A DNA stretch of 42,195 nt from Pseudomonadota bacterium (GTDB taxonomy: Bacteria > Pseudomonadota > Gammaproteobacteria > Burkholderiales > SG8-39), in NCBI GenBank assembly GCA_018241645.1, contig JAFEDL010000026.1:6349-48543 (forward strand). The letters are read 5' to 3'. A model generated the notes under the pieces. It did no database searches. It saw only the letters and a program-made list of their open reading frames with translations, and was not told the DNA's origin. Positions 21,061-31,279 of this stretch are shown here, piece after piece (position 1 is the stretch's first letter; each line of letters opens with the position of its first letter). The translations under genes and the position numbers were made by a program.

Positions 21061-21807
21061 TCAGGCCCCGGCTTCGTCGTTCACTTCGACAAACTCGTCG
21101 CGCGACTCGGCGATCACCCGCTCGATCGACTGGGTGCGCCCTTCGAGGATCGCGTCGGCGACGCCCCGCGCATACAAGCGGATCGCGCGGCTGGAGTCGT
21201 CGTTGCCGGGAATGACATAGTCGATGCCCTCGGGGGAGTGGTTGGTGTCGACCACCGCAACGACCGGGATTCCGAGCTTGTTCGCCTCGGTGATGGCGCC
21301 CTTGTGGTAACCGACGTCGATGACGAACAGGGCGTCCGGCAGGCTGGCGAGGTCCTTGATCCCGCCCAGGCTGCGCTGGAGCTTGTCCATCTCGCGTTGC
21401 AGGCCGAGGGCCTCCTTCTTGGCGATCCGCTCGAACGAACCGTCCTGGGCCATCTGCTCCATTTCCTTGAGCCGCTTGATCGACTGCTTGACGGTCTTGA
21501 AATTGGTGAGCATCCCGCCCAGCCAGCGGTGATCTACGAAGGGCGAACCGCAACGCAGCGCCTCCTCGTGCACGATCTCGCGCGCCTGGCGCTTGGTGCC
21601 GACGAACATCAGGTTGCCCTTGTTCGCGGCAAGCTGCCGGATGAACTTGAGCGCGCCCTGGTACATGACCAGGGTCTTCTCGAGGTTGATGATGTGGATC
21701 TTGTTGCGATGGCCGAAAATGTACTGCTCCATTTTCGGGTTCCAGTAGCGGGTCTGGTGTCCGAAATGGACGCCCGCCTCGAGCATTTCACGCATGGTCA
21801 CAGACAT
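21061..21807 (-). CDS. rpsB: 30S ribosomal protein S2
   Basis: S2 binds late to the 30S subunit and is needed for S1 attachment. The 248-residue protein starts [26 protein letters not shown], the invariant S2 beginning. It has the signatures [12 protein letters not shown] (about 52-63), [18 protein letters not shown] (near 89-106), [32 protein letters not shown] and [20 protein letters not shown] lies five bases before the ATG. It is the first gene of the long minus-strand run and has a structured leader of about 180 bases behind a good promoter. It is divergent from map. Confidence 0.99.
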   Translation of the reverse strand: MSVTMREMLEAGVHFGHQTRYWNPKMEQYIFGHRNKIHIINLEKTLVMYQGALKFIRQLAANKGNLMFVGTKRQAREIVHEEALRCGSPFVDHRWLGGMLTNFKTVKQSIKRLKEMEQMAQDGSFERIAKKEALGLQREMDKLQRSLGGIKDLASLPDALFVIDVGYHKGAITEANKLGIPVVAVVDTNHSPEGIDYVIPGNDDSSRAIRLYARGVADAILEGRTQSIERVIAESRDEFVEVNDEAGA

Positions 21808-21989
21808 GGATACTTCCTAGTTTAGGGTTGATCACTGCCGCCCGTGCGTCGCGAAACCCCGTGCGCAAATCTGCTGCCTCGGGGCACCCTAAAACGACAG
21901 GCGGGAAATTTGGCGCGGCAAAACCTGTTCGGGGGACGGACCCAAAGCCATGCACTCCCGCCCCGCGAATCGGCTTCACCACTAGCCAG
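21808..21989 (-). promoter_or_regulatory. Structured 5' leader of rpsB (candidate S2 autoregulatory RNA)
   Basis: The leader between the predicted start of transcription and the rpsB ATG can form two nested domains. An 8-base helix pairs 21886-21893 (TTTAGGGT in the transcript sense) with 21821-21828 (ACCCTAAA); it closes a 57-base loop and ends two bases before the Shine-Dalgarno at 21813-21818. Upstream, a 7-base helix pairs 21956-21962 (GGCGGGA) with 21900-21906 (TCCCGCC), enclosing a smaller TTTGGG/CCCGAA hairpin. S2 represses its own mRNA through the leader in enterobacteria. The same role here is an inference from position and pairing, done by eye. Confidence 0.45.
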
Positions 21990-21995
21990 CCCAAA

Positions 21996-22025
21996 ATTCT
22001 AGCATAATCAGGGCTCAAGACTCAA
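21996..22025 (-). promoter_or_regulatory. Promoter of the rpsB operon
   Basis: On the minus strand, TTGAGT (22020-22025) is followed after exactly 18 bases by TAGAAT (21996-22001). Both are good sigma-70 matches, and this is the best promoter-like pair in the 291-base rpsB-map divergent gap. It predicts transcription starting near 21989. I see no equally good pair facing map. Confidence 0.6.
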
Positions 22026-22098
22026 CGTGCATTGCCTCCGGCGCCTGATTCCCGTATCCTCGCGCCCTTCCTGCCGCACCGCAGCCAAGCCCAAACCC

Positions 22099-22899
22099 AT
22101 GGCCGTAACCTTCAAGTCTCCGGAAGAAATAGAAAAAATGCGGGTCGCCGGCCGCCTGGCCTCCGAAGTGCTTGATTACATTACGCCCTTCGTCAAGCCG
22201 GGCGTCACCACCGGGCGACTCAACGACCTGTGCCATGCGTTCATGGTGAACGAGCAGGGTACGATCCCGGCGCCTCTCAACTACGCCCCGCCGGGCTACA
22301 AGCCGTTCCCGAAGTCGATCTGCACCTCCGTCAACCACCAGGTGTGCCACGGGATACCGGGCGACAGGGTGCTCAGGCCGGCGGACGTGCTGAACATCGA
22401 CGTGACCGTCATCAAGGAAGGCTTCCACGGCGACTCGAGCCGGATGTACTACGTCGGGGAGCCCAGCATCCAGGCGAAGCGCCTGTGCGACGTCACCTAC
22501 GAATGCATGTGGATCGGCATCGCCAATGTCCGCCCGGGCGCCAGGCTCGGCGACGTCGGGGCCGCAATCCAGGCGCATGCCGAAAAGCACGGCTATTCCG
22601 TCGTCCGCGAGTTCTGCGGCCACGGAATTGGCAGGAAATTCCATGAGGACCCGCAGATCCTGCATTACGGCAAGGCCGGCACCGGCCTGCAGCTCGAGCC
22701 GGGAATGACATTCACCGTCGAACCGATGATCAACGCCGGCAAGCCGGCGATCCGGGAACTGGCCGACGGCTGGACGATCGTCACCAAGGACCACAGCCTC
22801 TCCGCCCAGTGGGAGCACACTGTCCTGGTCACGGATACCGGCTACGACGTGCTGACCGTCTCTGCCGGCACCCCCCCTCCGCCGGCGGCCATCGCCTAG
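22099..22899 (+). CDS. map: Methionine aminopeptidase, type I
   Basis: Map removes the initiator methionine from nascent proteins after deformylation. The 266-residue protein begins like the family (VTFKSPEEIEKMRVAGRLASEVLD). It has the metal ligands Asp101, Asp112, His175, Glu208 and Glu239 in the expected segments (LNIDVTV, GDSSRMYYVG, CGHGIGRKFHE, FTVEPM, WEHTVLV), and His84 in CHGIPG. The start at MAVTF is chosen by homology; an ATG 24 codons upstream would add an unrelated Arg/Pro-rich extension. There is no clear Shine-Dalgarno. The C-terminal APPPP tail is a few residues longer than usual. It is divergent from rpsB, and glnD follows after 3 bases. A deformylase gene lies just beyond glnD. 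Confidence 0.97.
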   Translation: MAVTFKSPEEIEKMRVAGRLASEVLDYITPFVKPGVTTGRLNDLCHAFMVNEQGTIPAPLNYAPPGYKPFPKSICTSVNHQVCHGIPGDRVLRPADVLNIDVTVIKEGFHGDSSRMYYVGEPSIQAKRLCDVTYECMWIGIANVRPGARLGDVGAAIQAHAEKHGYSVVREFCGHGIGRKFHEDPQILHYGKAGTGLQLEPGMTFTVEPMINAGKPAIRELADGWTIVTKDHSLSAQWEHTVLVTDTGYDVLTVSAGTPPPPAAIA

Positions 22900-22902
22900 G
22901 CC

Positions 22903-25479
22903 GTGGCCTCAGCGCTCCAGCCGGCCACGGTTGCGGTCGACAAGGTACGCGCTGCCCTACAGGCCGGGCGCAAGGCGCTGCGGGCGGAATTCTTCGCGTC
23001 TCCGCGGCCGTACAAACTCCTGCACGGCCACGCCCGGCTGATTGACCGGACGCTGGTCGCCCTCTGGGCTGGCGCCGGCATGCCTCCGGGGGCCGCCCTG
23101 GTCGCCGTCGGCGGATACGGACGCGGCGAACTCTTCCCCTTCTCGGACATCGATATCCTGCTGCTCCTCGAACGCGAGCCGGACGCCCGCGAGAAGGACA
23201 GGCTCGAGACCCTCATCGGGCTCTTCTGGGACGTCGGCCTCGAGGTCGGGCACAGCGTGCGCACGATCGACGCCTGCGTGGAGGCTGCGCTCGGCGACAT
23301 CACCGTGCAGACCACCCTCCTTGAGGCCCGCCTGATCTGCGGGAGCCGCCCCCTGTTCGACCGGCTGGTGTTCACCATGCAGGCCGAGCTCGACACGCCC
23401 GCCTTCTACGAGGCAAAGCGCCTCGAGCAGGAGCACCGCCACGCGAAGCACCAGGACACGCCCTATGCGCTCGAACCCAACCTCAAGGAGGCGCCCGGCG
23501 GCCTGCGCGACCTCCAGACCATCCAGTGGATCGCGGGGGCGAGCGGGATCGGGAAGCGCTGGCGCGACCTCGAGTCGCATGCGCTGATCACCCGCGCCGA
23601 GGCGATGGAGCTTGCGCGGAACGAGGCCCTGCTGAAGACACTGCGCATCCGCCTGCACTACCTGGCCGGCCGGCGCGAAGACCGCATCGTGTTCGATTAC
23701 CAGACCGCCCTGGCCGGGCAGATGAACTGCACGGCGACCGGAACCCGGCGCGCGAGCGAAGCGCTGATGCAGAGATACTTCCGCGCGGCCAAGGCGATCA
23801 CCCAGCTCAACACGATCCTGCTGCAGAACCTGGGCGCGCGCCTGTCGCCGCGCCCCACGCTCCAGCCACGCGAGCTCAACGAGCGTTTCCAGGCGCATGG
23901 CGAACTGCTCGACGCCCGCGACGAAAGAGTCTTCGAGACCGAGCCGTCCGCCATCCTCGAAAGCTTCCTCCTGATGCAGCAGCACCACGATCTGCGCGGG
24001 ATGACGGCGCCGACGCTGCGCGCGCTGTGGCGCGCGCGAGGCCGCATCGACGCCGGGTTCCGGCGCGACCCGGTGAACCGGCTGCTGTTCCTGGAGATCC
24101 TCCAGCAGCCGCGCGGCATCGTGCACGAATTCCGGCGCATGAACCAGTACGGGATACTCGGGCGCTACCTGCCGGAATTCGGGCGAATCGTGGGGCAGAT
24201 GCAGCATGACCTGTTCCACGTCTACACCGTAGACCAGCACATTCTGATGGTGCTGCGCAATCTCAGGCGCTTCACGATGCCCGAGCTTGCCCACGAGTTC
24301 CCGCTCGCCAGCCAGCTGATGAGCGGGTTCGAGCACCGGTGGCTGCTCTACGTGGCCGCGCTCTACCACGACATCGCCAAGGGCCGCGGCGGCGACCACT
24401 CGGTGCTCGGCGCGACCGACGTGCGCCGCTTCGGCCGCAGCCACGGGCTGGCGGCAGAGGACATCGACCTGGTGACTTTCCTCGTCGAGCACCACCTGAC
24501 GATGTCGGCCGTGGCCCAGAAGCAGGATATCTCCGACCCGGACGTCGTGAAGTCGTTTGCGGCGACCGTAGGCAGCGAACGGCGCCTGGTGGCCCTGTAC
24601 CTCTTTACGGTCGCGGACGTGCGCGGCACCAGTCCGAAAGTCTGGAACGCGTGGAAGGCGAAACTCCTCGAGGACCTGTTCCGTTCGGCAAGGCGGCTGC
24701 TGACCGGGGGCGTGCTGGAACTCGACTCTGCCGTGGCCGACACGCAGGCCGAGGCCCTGCGACTGCTGCGCCTCTATGCGCTGTCGGACTCGGTCAAGGA
24801 CAAGTTCTGGTCGCAGCTCGACACGGCGTACTTCCTGCGCCATGACGCCCAGGAAGTCGCCTGGCAGACCCGCAACCTCCACTACCGCGTGGATTCCCCA
24901 AAGGCGGTGGTGCGCGCGCGCCTGTCCAATTTCGGCGAAGGGCTGCAGGTGATGATCTATTGCCCCGACAGGAAGGAATTGTTCGCCCGCATCTGCGGCT
25001 ACTTCGAACGCGCCAATTTCAACATCGTGGAAGCGAAGATCCACACCACGCGCCACGGCTATGCGCTCGACACCTTCCTGATCATGGGGCGCGGGAAAGC
25101 CGCCCATTACCGTGACATGATCAGCCTGATCGAGACGGAGCTTGCCCTGGAACTCGAGTCCGACGCCCCGCTGGCGCCGCCGGCCCGGGGACGGATTTCC
25201 CGCCGTGTGCGGCACTTCCCGGTGACGCCCGCCGTGGATTTCCGGCCGGACGAACGGGGCACCCTGTACGTCCTCTCGGTGGTCGCAAGCGACCGCCCCG
25301 GGCTACTCTACGGCATTGCGCGGGTGCTCGCCCGCTACAACGTCAACCTCCTTACCGCCAAGATCAACACCCTGGGCGACCGGGCGGAAGACGTGTTCCT
25401 GGTGACCGGCGAGTCCCTGTCCAACCAGCGCGTGGTGCTGATGCTCGAGCAGGACCTCCTGGAGGAAATGCACGTCTGA
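22903..25479 (+). CDS. glnD: PII uridylyltransferase / uridylyl-removing enzyme
   Basis: GlnD senses glutamine and adds or removes UMP on PII proteins (GlnB/GlnK), setting nitrogen assimilation. The 858-residue protein has all four parts: nucleotidyltransferase with GGYGRGELFPFSDIDILL (70-87; metal-binding Asp82 and Asp84), a linker with PNLKEAPGGLRDLQTI, an HD domain (ALYHDIAKGRGGDHS near 485-500) for UMP removal, and two C-terminal ACT domains (about 680-745 and 785-850) that bind glutamine. It starts with GTG three bases after the map stop and has no separate Shine-Dalgarno, so translation is likely coupled to map. It is convergent with def, with a 15-base gap. Intact. Confidence 0.97.
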   Translation: MASALQPATVAVDKVRAALQAGRKALRAEFFASPRPYKLLHGHARLIDRTLVALWAGAGMPPGAALVAVGGYGRGELFPFSDIDILLLLEREPDAREKDRLETLIGLFWDVGLEVGHSVRTIDACVEAALGDITVQTTLLEARLICGSRPLFDRLVFTMQAELDTPAFYEAKRLEQEHRHAKHQDTPYALEPNLKEAPGGLRDLQTIQWIAGASGIGKRWRDLESHALITRAEAMELARNEALLKTLRIRLHYLAGRREDRIVFDYQTALAGQMNCTATGTRRASEALMQRYFRAAKAITQLNTILLQNLGARLSPRPTLQPRELNERFQAHGELLDARDERVFETEPSAILESFLLMQQHHDLRGMTAPTLRALWRARGRIDAGFRRDPVNRLLFLEILQQPRGIVHEFRRMNQYGILGRYLPEFGRIVGQMQHDLFHVYTVDQHILMVLRNLRRFTMPELAHEFPLASQLMSGFEHRWLLYVAALYHDIAKGRGGDHSVLGATDVRRFGRSHGLAAEDIDLVTFLVEHHLTMSAVAQKQDISDPDVVKSFAATVGSERRLVALYLFTVADVRGTSPKVWNAWKAKLLEDLFRSARRLLTGGVLELDSAVADTQAEALRLLRLYALSDSVKDKFWSQLDTAYFLRHDAQEVAWQTRNLHYRVDSPKAVVRARLSNFGEGLQVMIYCPDRKELFARICGYFERANFNIVEAKIHTTRHGYALDTFLIMGRGKAAHYRDMISLIETELALELESDAPLAPPARGRISRRVRHFPVTPAVDFRPDERGTLYVLSVVASDRPGLLYGIARVLARYNVNLLTAKINTLGDRAEDVFLVTGESLSNQRVVLMLEQDLLEEMHV

Positions 25480-25494
25480 AGGCGCGGCGCGCGC

Positions 25495-26025
25495 CTAGTC
25501 GTCGTGGATTTCCTGGTTGGGGAACAGGGCTTCTATGAATCCGAAGCGCGTGAAGTCGCGCACCCGCATCGGGTAAAGGATGCCGTCGAGGTGATCGCAT
25601 TCGTGCTGCACGACGCGCGCATGGAATCCCTCGGCAATCCGGTCGATCGGATTGCCGGCGGCATCGAAGCCCCGATACCGCAGCCTGGAATAGCGCGGCA
25701 CGATCCCCCGCAGGCCGGGCACCGAGAGGCACCCCTCCCACCCCTCCTCCATCTCATCTGAGAGGGGTTCGACCAGCGGATTGATGAGCACGGTGTACGG
25801 CACGTCCTCCGCATCGGGGTAGCGCGGATTGCCCTTGACGCCGAACACCACGACCCGCAGGCCCACCCCGATCTGCGGGGCGGCGAGCCCGGCACCGTTG
25901 AGATGCTCCATCGTGTCGTGCATGTCGGCCAAGAGGCTGCGCATCTCCTCGGTGTCGAATTTCTCGACGGGCTTCGCCTTGGCGAGCAGGCGCTCGTCGC
26001 CCATCTTCAGCACTTCGCGGATCAT
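25495..26025 (-). CDS. def: Peptide deformylase
   Basis: Peptide deformylase removes the N-formyl group from new proteins, before Map acts. The 176-residue metalloenzyme has the three family motifs in order: [10 protein letters not shown] (44-53), EGCLS (97-101, Cys99 a metal ligand) and HECDH (141-145, His141 and His145 ligands, Glu142 catalytic); the usual middle residue is Ile rather than Cys. The start overlaps the mtiP stop as ATGA, making def the last gene of the smc-zipA-ligA-galU-hpt-mtiP operon. Most proteobacteria keep a def beside fmt, so this may be a second copy; the rest of the genome would show it. Confidence 0.95.
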   Translation of the reverse strand: MIREVLKMGDERLLAKAKPVEKFDTEEMRSLLADMHDTMEHLNGAGLAAPQIGVGLRVVVFGVKGNPRYPDAEDVPYTVLINPLVEPLSDEMEEGWEGCLSVPGLRGIVPRYSRLRYRGFDAAGNPIDRIAEGFHARVVQHECDHLDGILYPMRVRDFTRFGFIEALFPNQEIHDD

Positions 26026-26759
26026 TGGGCCACCAGGTTTTCGATGATCCTGCGCACTTTGCGCATTGCGTTCTCCAGAACGACCTCGATCTTGTCCAGC
26101 GATATGGAATGCGCGCTGTCCCCGCGGCCCGCGGCGTGGTTGGCGACGACGGCGAGGGTCGCGTACTCCAGCCCCAGTTCCCGCGCGAGCGCCGCTTCCG
26201 GCATCGCGGTCATCCCGACCAGGCACGCGCCGTCCCTTTCAAGCCGGTTGATTTCAGCGGCGGTCTCGAGCCGCGGCCCCTGGGTCGCCGCGTACACGCC
26301 GCCGTCGGCGACCGCCTCCCCGCCGGTCCGGGCCGCCGCCAGGATCCGCGCACGCAGCGATGCAGAAAACGGCTCGGTGAAATCGATGTGCGTGACCTTG
26401 GCCCCCGGCCCCTCGAAGAAAGTCGAACGCCTGCCCCAGGTGTAGTCGATGATCTGGTCCGGAAGCACCAGGCTGCCGGGCCCGAATTCCCTCCGGATTG
26501 CGCCCACCGAGGCAATGGAGACGACGCCTGACACCTTCTGCTCCTTCAGCGCCCACAGGTTCGCGCAGTAATTCACCTCGTGGGGTGGAATGGTATGCCC
26601 GTATCCGTGGCGCGCGAGAAAGGCGATCGGCTTTCCTCCGATTCGTCCGAACGTGAGGGGACCGGACGGCTCGCCGTATGGGGTGCGCACCACCTGGCGG
26701 TGCGTGACCTCGAGGTTCGCCAGGCCGGACAAGCCGCTCCCGCCTATGATTGCCAGCAA
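26022..26759 (-). CDS. Methylthioadenosine phosphorylase family, probably S-methyl-5'-thioinosine phosphorylase
   Basis: This 245-residue purine-nucleoside phosphorylase cleaves a methylthio-nucleoside to the free base and 5-methylthioribose-1-phosphate. Visible are [10 protein letters not shown] (4-13), [23 protein letters not shown] with the family HxIPPHxVNY pattern, and [15 protein letters not shown]. The base-recognition segment reads [10 protein letters not shown]: Asn207 and Ala209 stand where human MTAP has Asp220 and Asp222, which hold a 6-amino group. Asn favours a 6-oxo base, as in the P. aeruginosa methylthioinosine phosphorylase. The next gene is hypoxanthine phosphoribosyltransferase, which would use the released base. 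The start is a TTG behind AAGGAGG. Family is certain, specificity inferred. Confidence 0.9.
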   Translation of the reverse strand: MLAIIGGSGLSGLANLEVTHRQVVRTPYGEPSGPLTFGRIGGKPIAFLARHGYGHTIPPHEVNYCANLWALKEQKVSGVVSIASVGAIRREFGPGSLVLPDQIIDYTWGRRSTFFEGPGAKVTHIDFTEPFSASLRARILAAARTGGEAVADGGVYAATQGPRLETAAEINRLERDGACLVGMTAMPEAALARELGLEYATLAVVANHAAGRGDSAHSISLDKIEVVLENAMRKVRRIIENLVAQ

Positions 26760-26761
26760 GA

Positions 26762-27302
26762 TCAATCCTCCTTCAACGCGTAGATTTCGGGCAGGTTGCG
26801 CCAGTAGCCGCGCGCGTCCATCCCGCAGCCGAACACGAACTTGTCCGGCAGGCGCAGTCCGGCGAAGTCCGGCGCGATCGGCTTGGGTACCGGAAGCACT
26901 TTTTCGGTGAGCACCGCGCACAGAAAGGATCCGGCCCCCTGGCCAAGCACGCGATCGCGCACCGCCGCCATGGTATTGCCGCCATCCAGGATGTCGTCGA
27001 GCACCAGTACCGTCCGCCCCCGCACGCCGGGCGGCGGGGGGACCCGCCATTCGATGGAGGCGCCCACCGTTTGCGCACCGTAACGCGTCGCATGAATATA
27101 GTCCAGGTCGAGCGGGAAGCGCAGCAGCGGAAGGATCTGGCCCGCAAAGAACACCCCGCCGCCCATGGCGGTAAGCACAAGCGGATAGGCGTCTGCCAGC
27201 CTGGAAGTGATTTCGGCCGCGACCCTCCGGATGGCCGCCTGAACCTCGTCCGCAGTGCAGATCAACTCCGCGTCGCGCAGGATCTTCCGGGCAAGCGCCG
27301 GA

Positions 27303-27310
<8 letters not shown>
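26762..27310 (-). CDS. hpt: Hypoxanthine (guanine) phosphoribosyltransferase
   Basis: This enzyme salvages hypoxanthine, and possibly guanine, with PRPP to give IMP or GMP. The 182-residue type I phosphoribosyltransferase has an N-terminal base-binding helix region, [17 protein letters not shown] (48-64), [10 protein letters not shown] (69-78), and the PRPP motif [14 protein letters not shown] (101-114); the usual form is VEDIIDTG, so Leu-Asp-Asp and Gly-Gly are modest variants seen in this subgroup. The C-terminal [24 protein letters not shown] supplies the base-stacking and magnesium residues. It overlaps the galU end by 8 bases. Its neighbour, which releases a purine base, makes a two-step salvage unit. 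Confidence 0.93.
26767..26773 (-). promoter_or_regulatory. Strong ribosome binding site fixing the TTG start of the methylthio-nucleoside phosphorylase
   Basis: AAGGAGG on the minus strand lies within the last codons of hpt, seven bases before TTG at 26757-26759. A second in-frame TTG two codons earlier sits only one base after the site and is too close. This decides the start and implies coupling to hpt. Confidence 0.7.
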
Positions 27311-30205
<2,895 letters not shown>

Positions 30206-31276
30206 TCAGGAAAACAGGCGCAGCGCGAGAGCGCTTCCCGGCAGCACGCCCTGCGCTTCGAGGCTCGCGCAGACGACCGCAAGCTGGGCGTCGATGGCGG
30301 CCACGGCGCGCTCGTCGAGCGGCTGGTTGTTGTCGTCCACCAGCGCTCCGCCGAGCAGGCCGGCGAGGTTCCGGGCAAAACGTACCATTGCATCGAAGGT
30401 CCGGCGGGTGTCGGGTACCCTCGGCACGTCCATGGAAAGCGTGAGCGCCTGGGGCGCCGCATCCTTCATCCCGGCCGGGGAAAATTTCAGCCCGCCCCGG
30501 TCGGCGAGGATATAGAGCTCGCGGCCCCGGTCATCCATCAGGGCGAACCGTCCGTCGGAGTCAAGCGCGAATCCCGCCGCCTCCGCAGCTGCACGCAGCT
30601 TGGTGCCGGAAAACGGCACGCCGGGAGGCGAGACGACGTGGAATGCGATCTGGATGTCGGCATCCGCGCACACCTGGTCGAGGCGCCTTGCGCCGTCGAG
30701 CGCCTCCTTCATCCCGGGCGAGGACGCGGTCACGCCCAGCTTCGCGGCGAGGGTCTCGGTTTCCGACCTGAACTCGATCAGCTCAGCCTCGCTCACCACT
30801 CCCCTGCGGCTGACAAGCTGAAGCGCCGCCCGCGCCTGCTCGCATGCGCCGCTTTGGGGCAGTGCTTCCCATTGGCCGTCCATCCAGGCGAAGACCGAAG
30901 CCCGTCGCCCGAAACGATGCTCGATGCCGCCCCAAAGCTCATGCAAGGCGGCGACCGGGATCGGCTCCGTTCCGCCCAGCTCCACAAGGTAGTCGATGCC
31001 CGGATCCGGCGGCAGCGCGGCCCGGGACCCGGCCGCGGGCCGCGAATGGTGCTGCGCCGGCGGCTGGATGAGCGCCGGTTCGGTGCGCACTTCCTCGGCT
31101 GCTGCAGCGGGGGGCATCGCTTCGTTGTCCCCGCCGATCAGCACGTCGGGATGATCCGAGCGGAACAGCTCGTCGGCCGACTTCCTGGCGCGATGCTCCT
31201 GCCACTTGTTGTACGCGAGCACCCCGACCACCACCAGTGCGCCGATTGCCAGCAGGCTGGTCTGGAATTCACTCAT
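30206..31276 (-). CDS. zipA: ZipA-type cell division protein
   Basis: ZipA tethers FtsZ to the inner membrane at the division site. The 356-residue protein has an N-terminal membrane helix (about 7-23), a basic segment KWQEHRARKS, a variable Pro/Ala-rich linker (about 50-110), and a C-terminal globular region (about 190-345) with the ZipA_C pattern DVPRVPDTRRTFDAMVRFARNLAGLLGGALVDDNNQPL-type ending, the part that binds the FtsZ tail. Similarity to the E. coli protein outside these parts is low, as usual for betaproteobacteria. smc-zipA-ligA order supports the call; it starts 3 bases after the smc stop. Confidence 0.88.
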   Translation of the reverse strand: MSEFQTSLLAIGALVVVGVLAYNKWQEHRARKSADELFRSDHPDVLIGGDNEAMPPAAAAEEVRTEPALIQPPAQHHSRPAAGSRAALPPDPGIDYLVELGGTEPIPVAALHELWGGIEHRFGRRASVFAWMDGQWEALPQSGACEQARAALQLVSRRGVVSEAELIEFRSETETLAAKLGVTASSPGMKEALDGARRLDQVCADADIQIAFHVVSPPGVPFSGTKLRAAAEAAGFALDSDGRFALMDDRGRELYILADRGGLKFSPAGMKDAAPQALTLSMDVPRVPDTRRTFDAMVRFARNLAGLLGGALVDDNNQPLDERAVAAIDAQLAVVCASLEAQGVLPGSALALRLFS

Positions 31277-31279
31277 GGG

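Noticed and set aside
22027..22098. Upstream ATG adding 24 residues to map
   Set aside because: The added segment is Arg/Pro-rich and unlike family N-termini, and the ATG lies close to the rpsB promoter region; MAVTFKSPEE matches other Map proteins.
25480..25496. GC-rich hairpin (AGGCGC / GCGCCT) at the glnD-def junction as a terminator
   Set aside because: There is a 6-base stem but no T run on either side, and it overlaps the end of def; such pairings are common by chance at this GC content.
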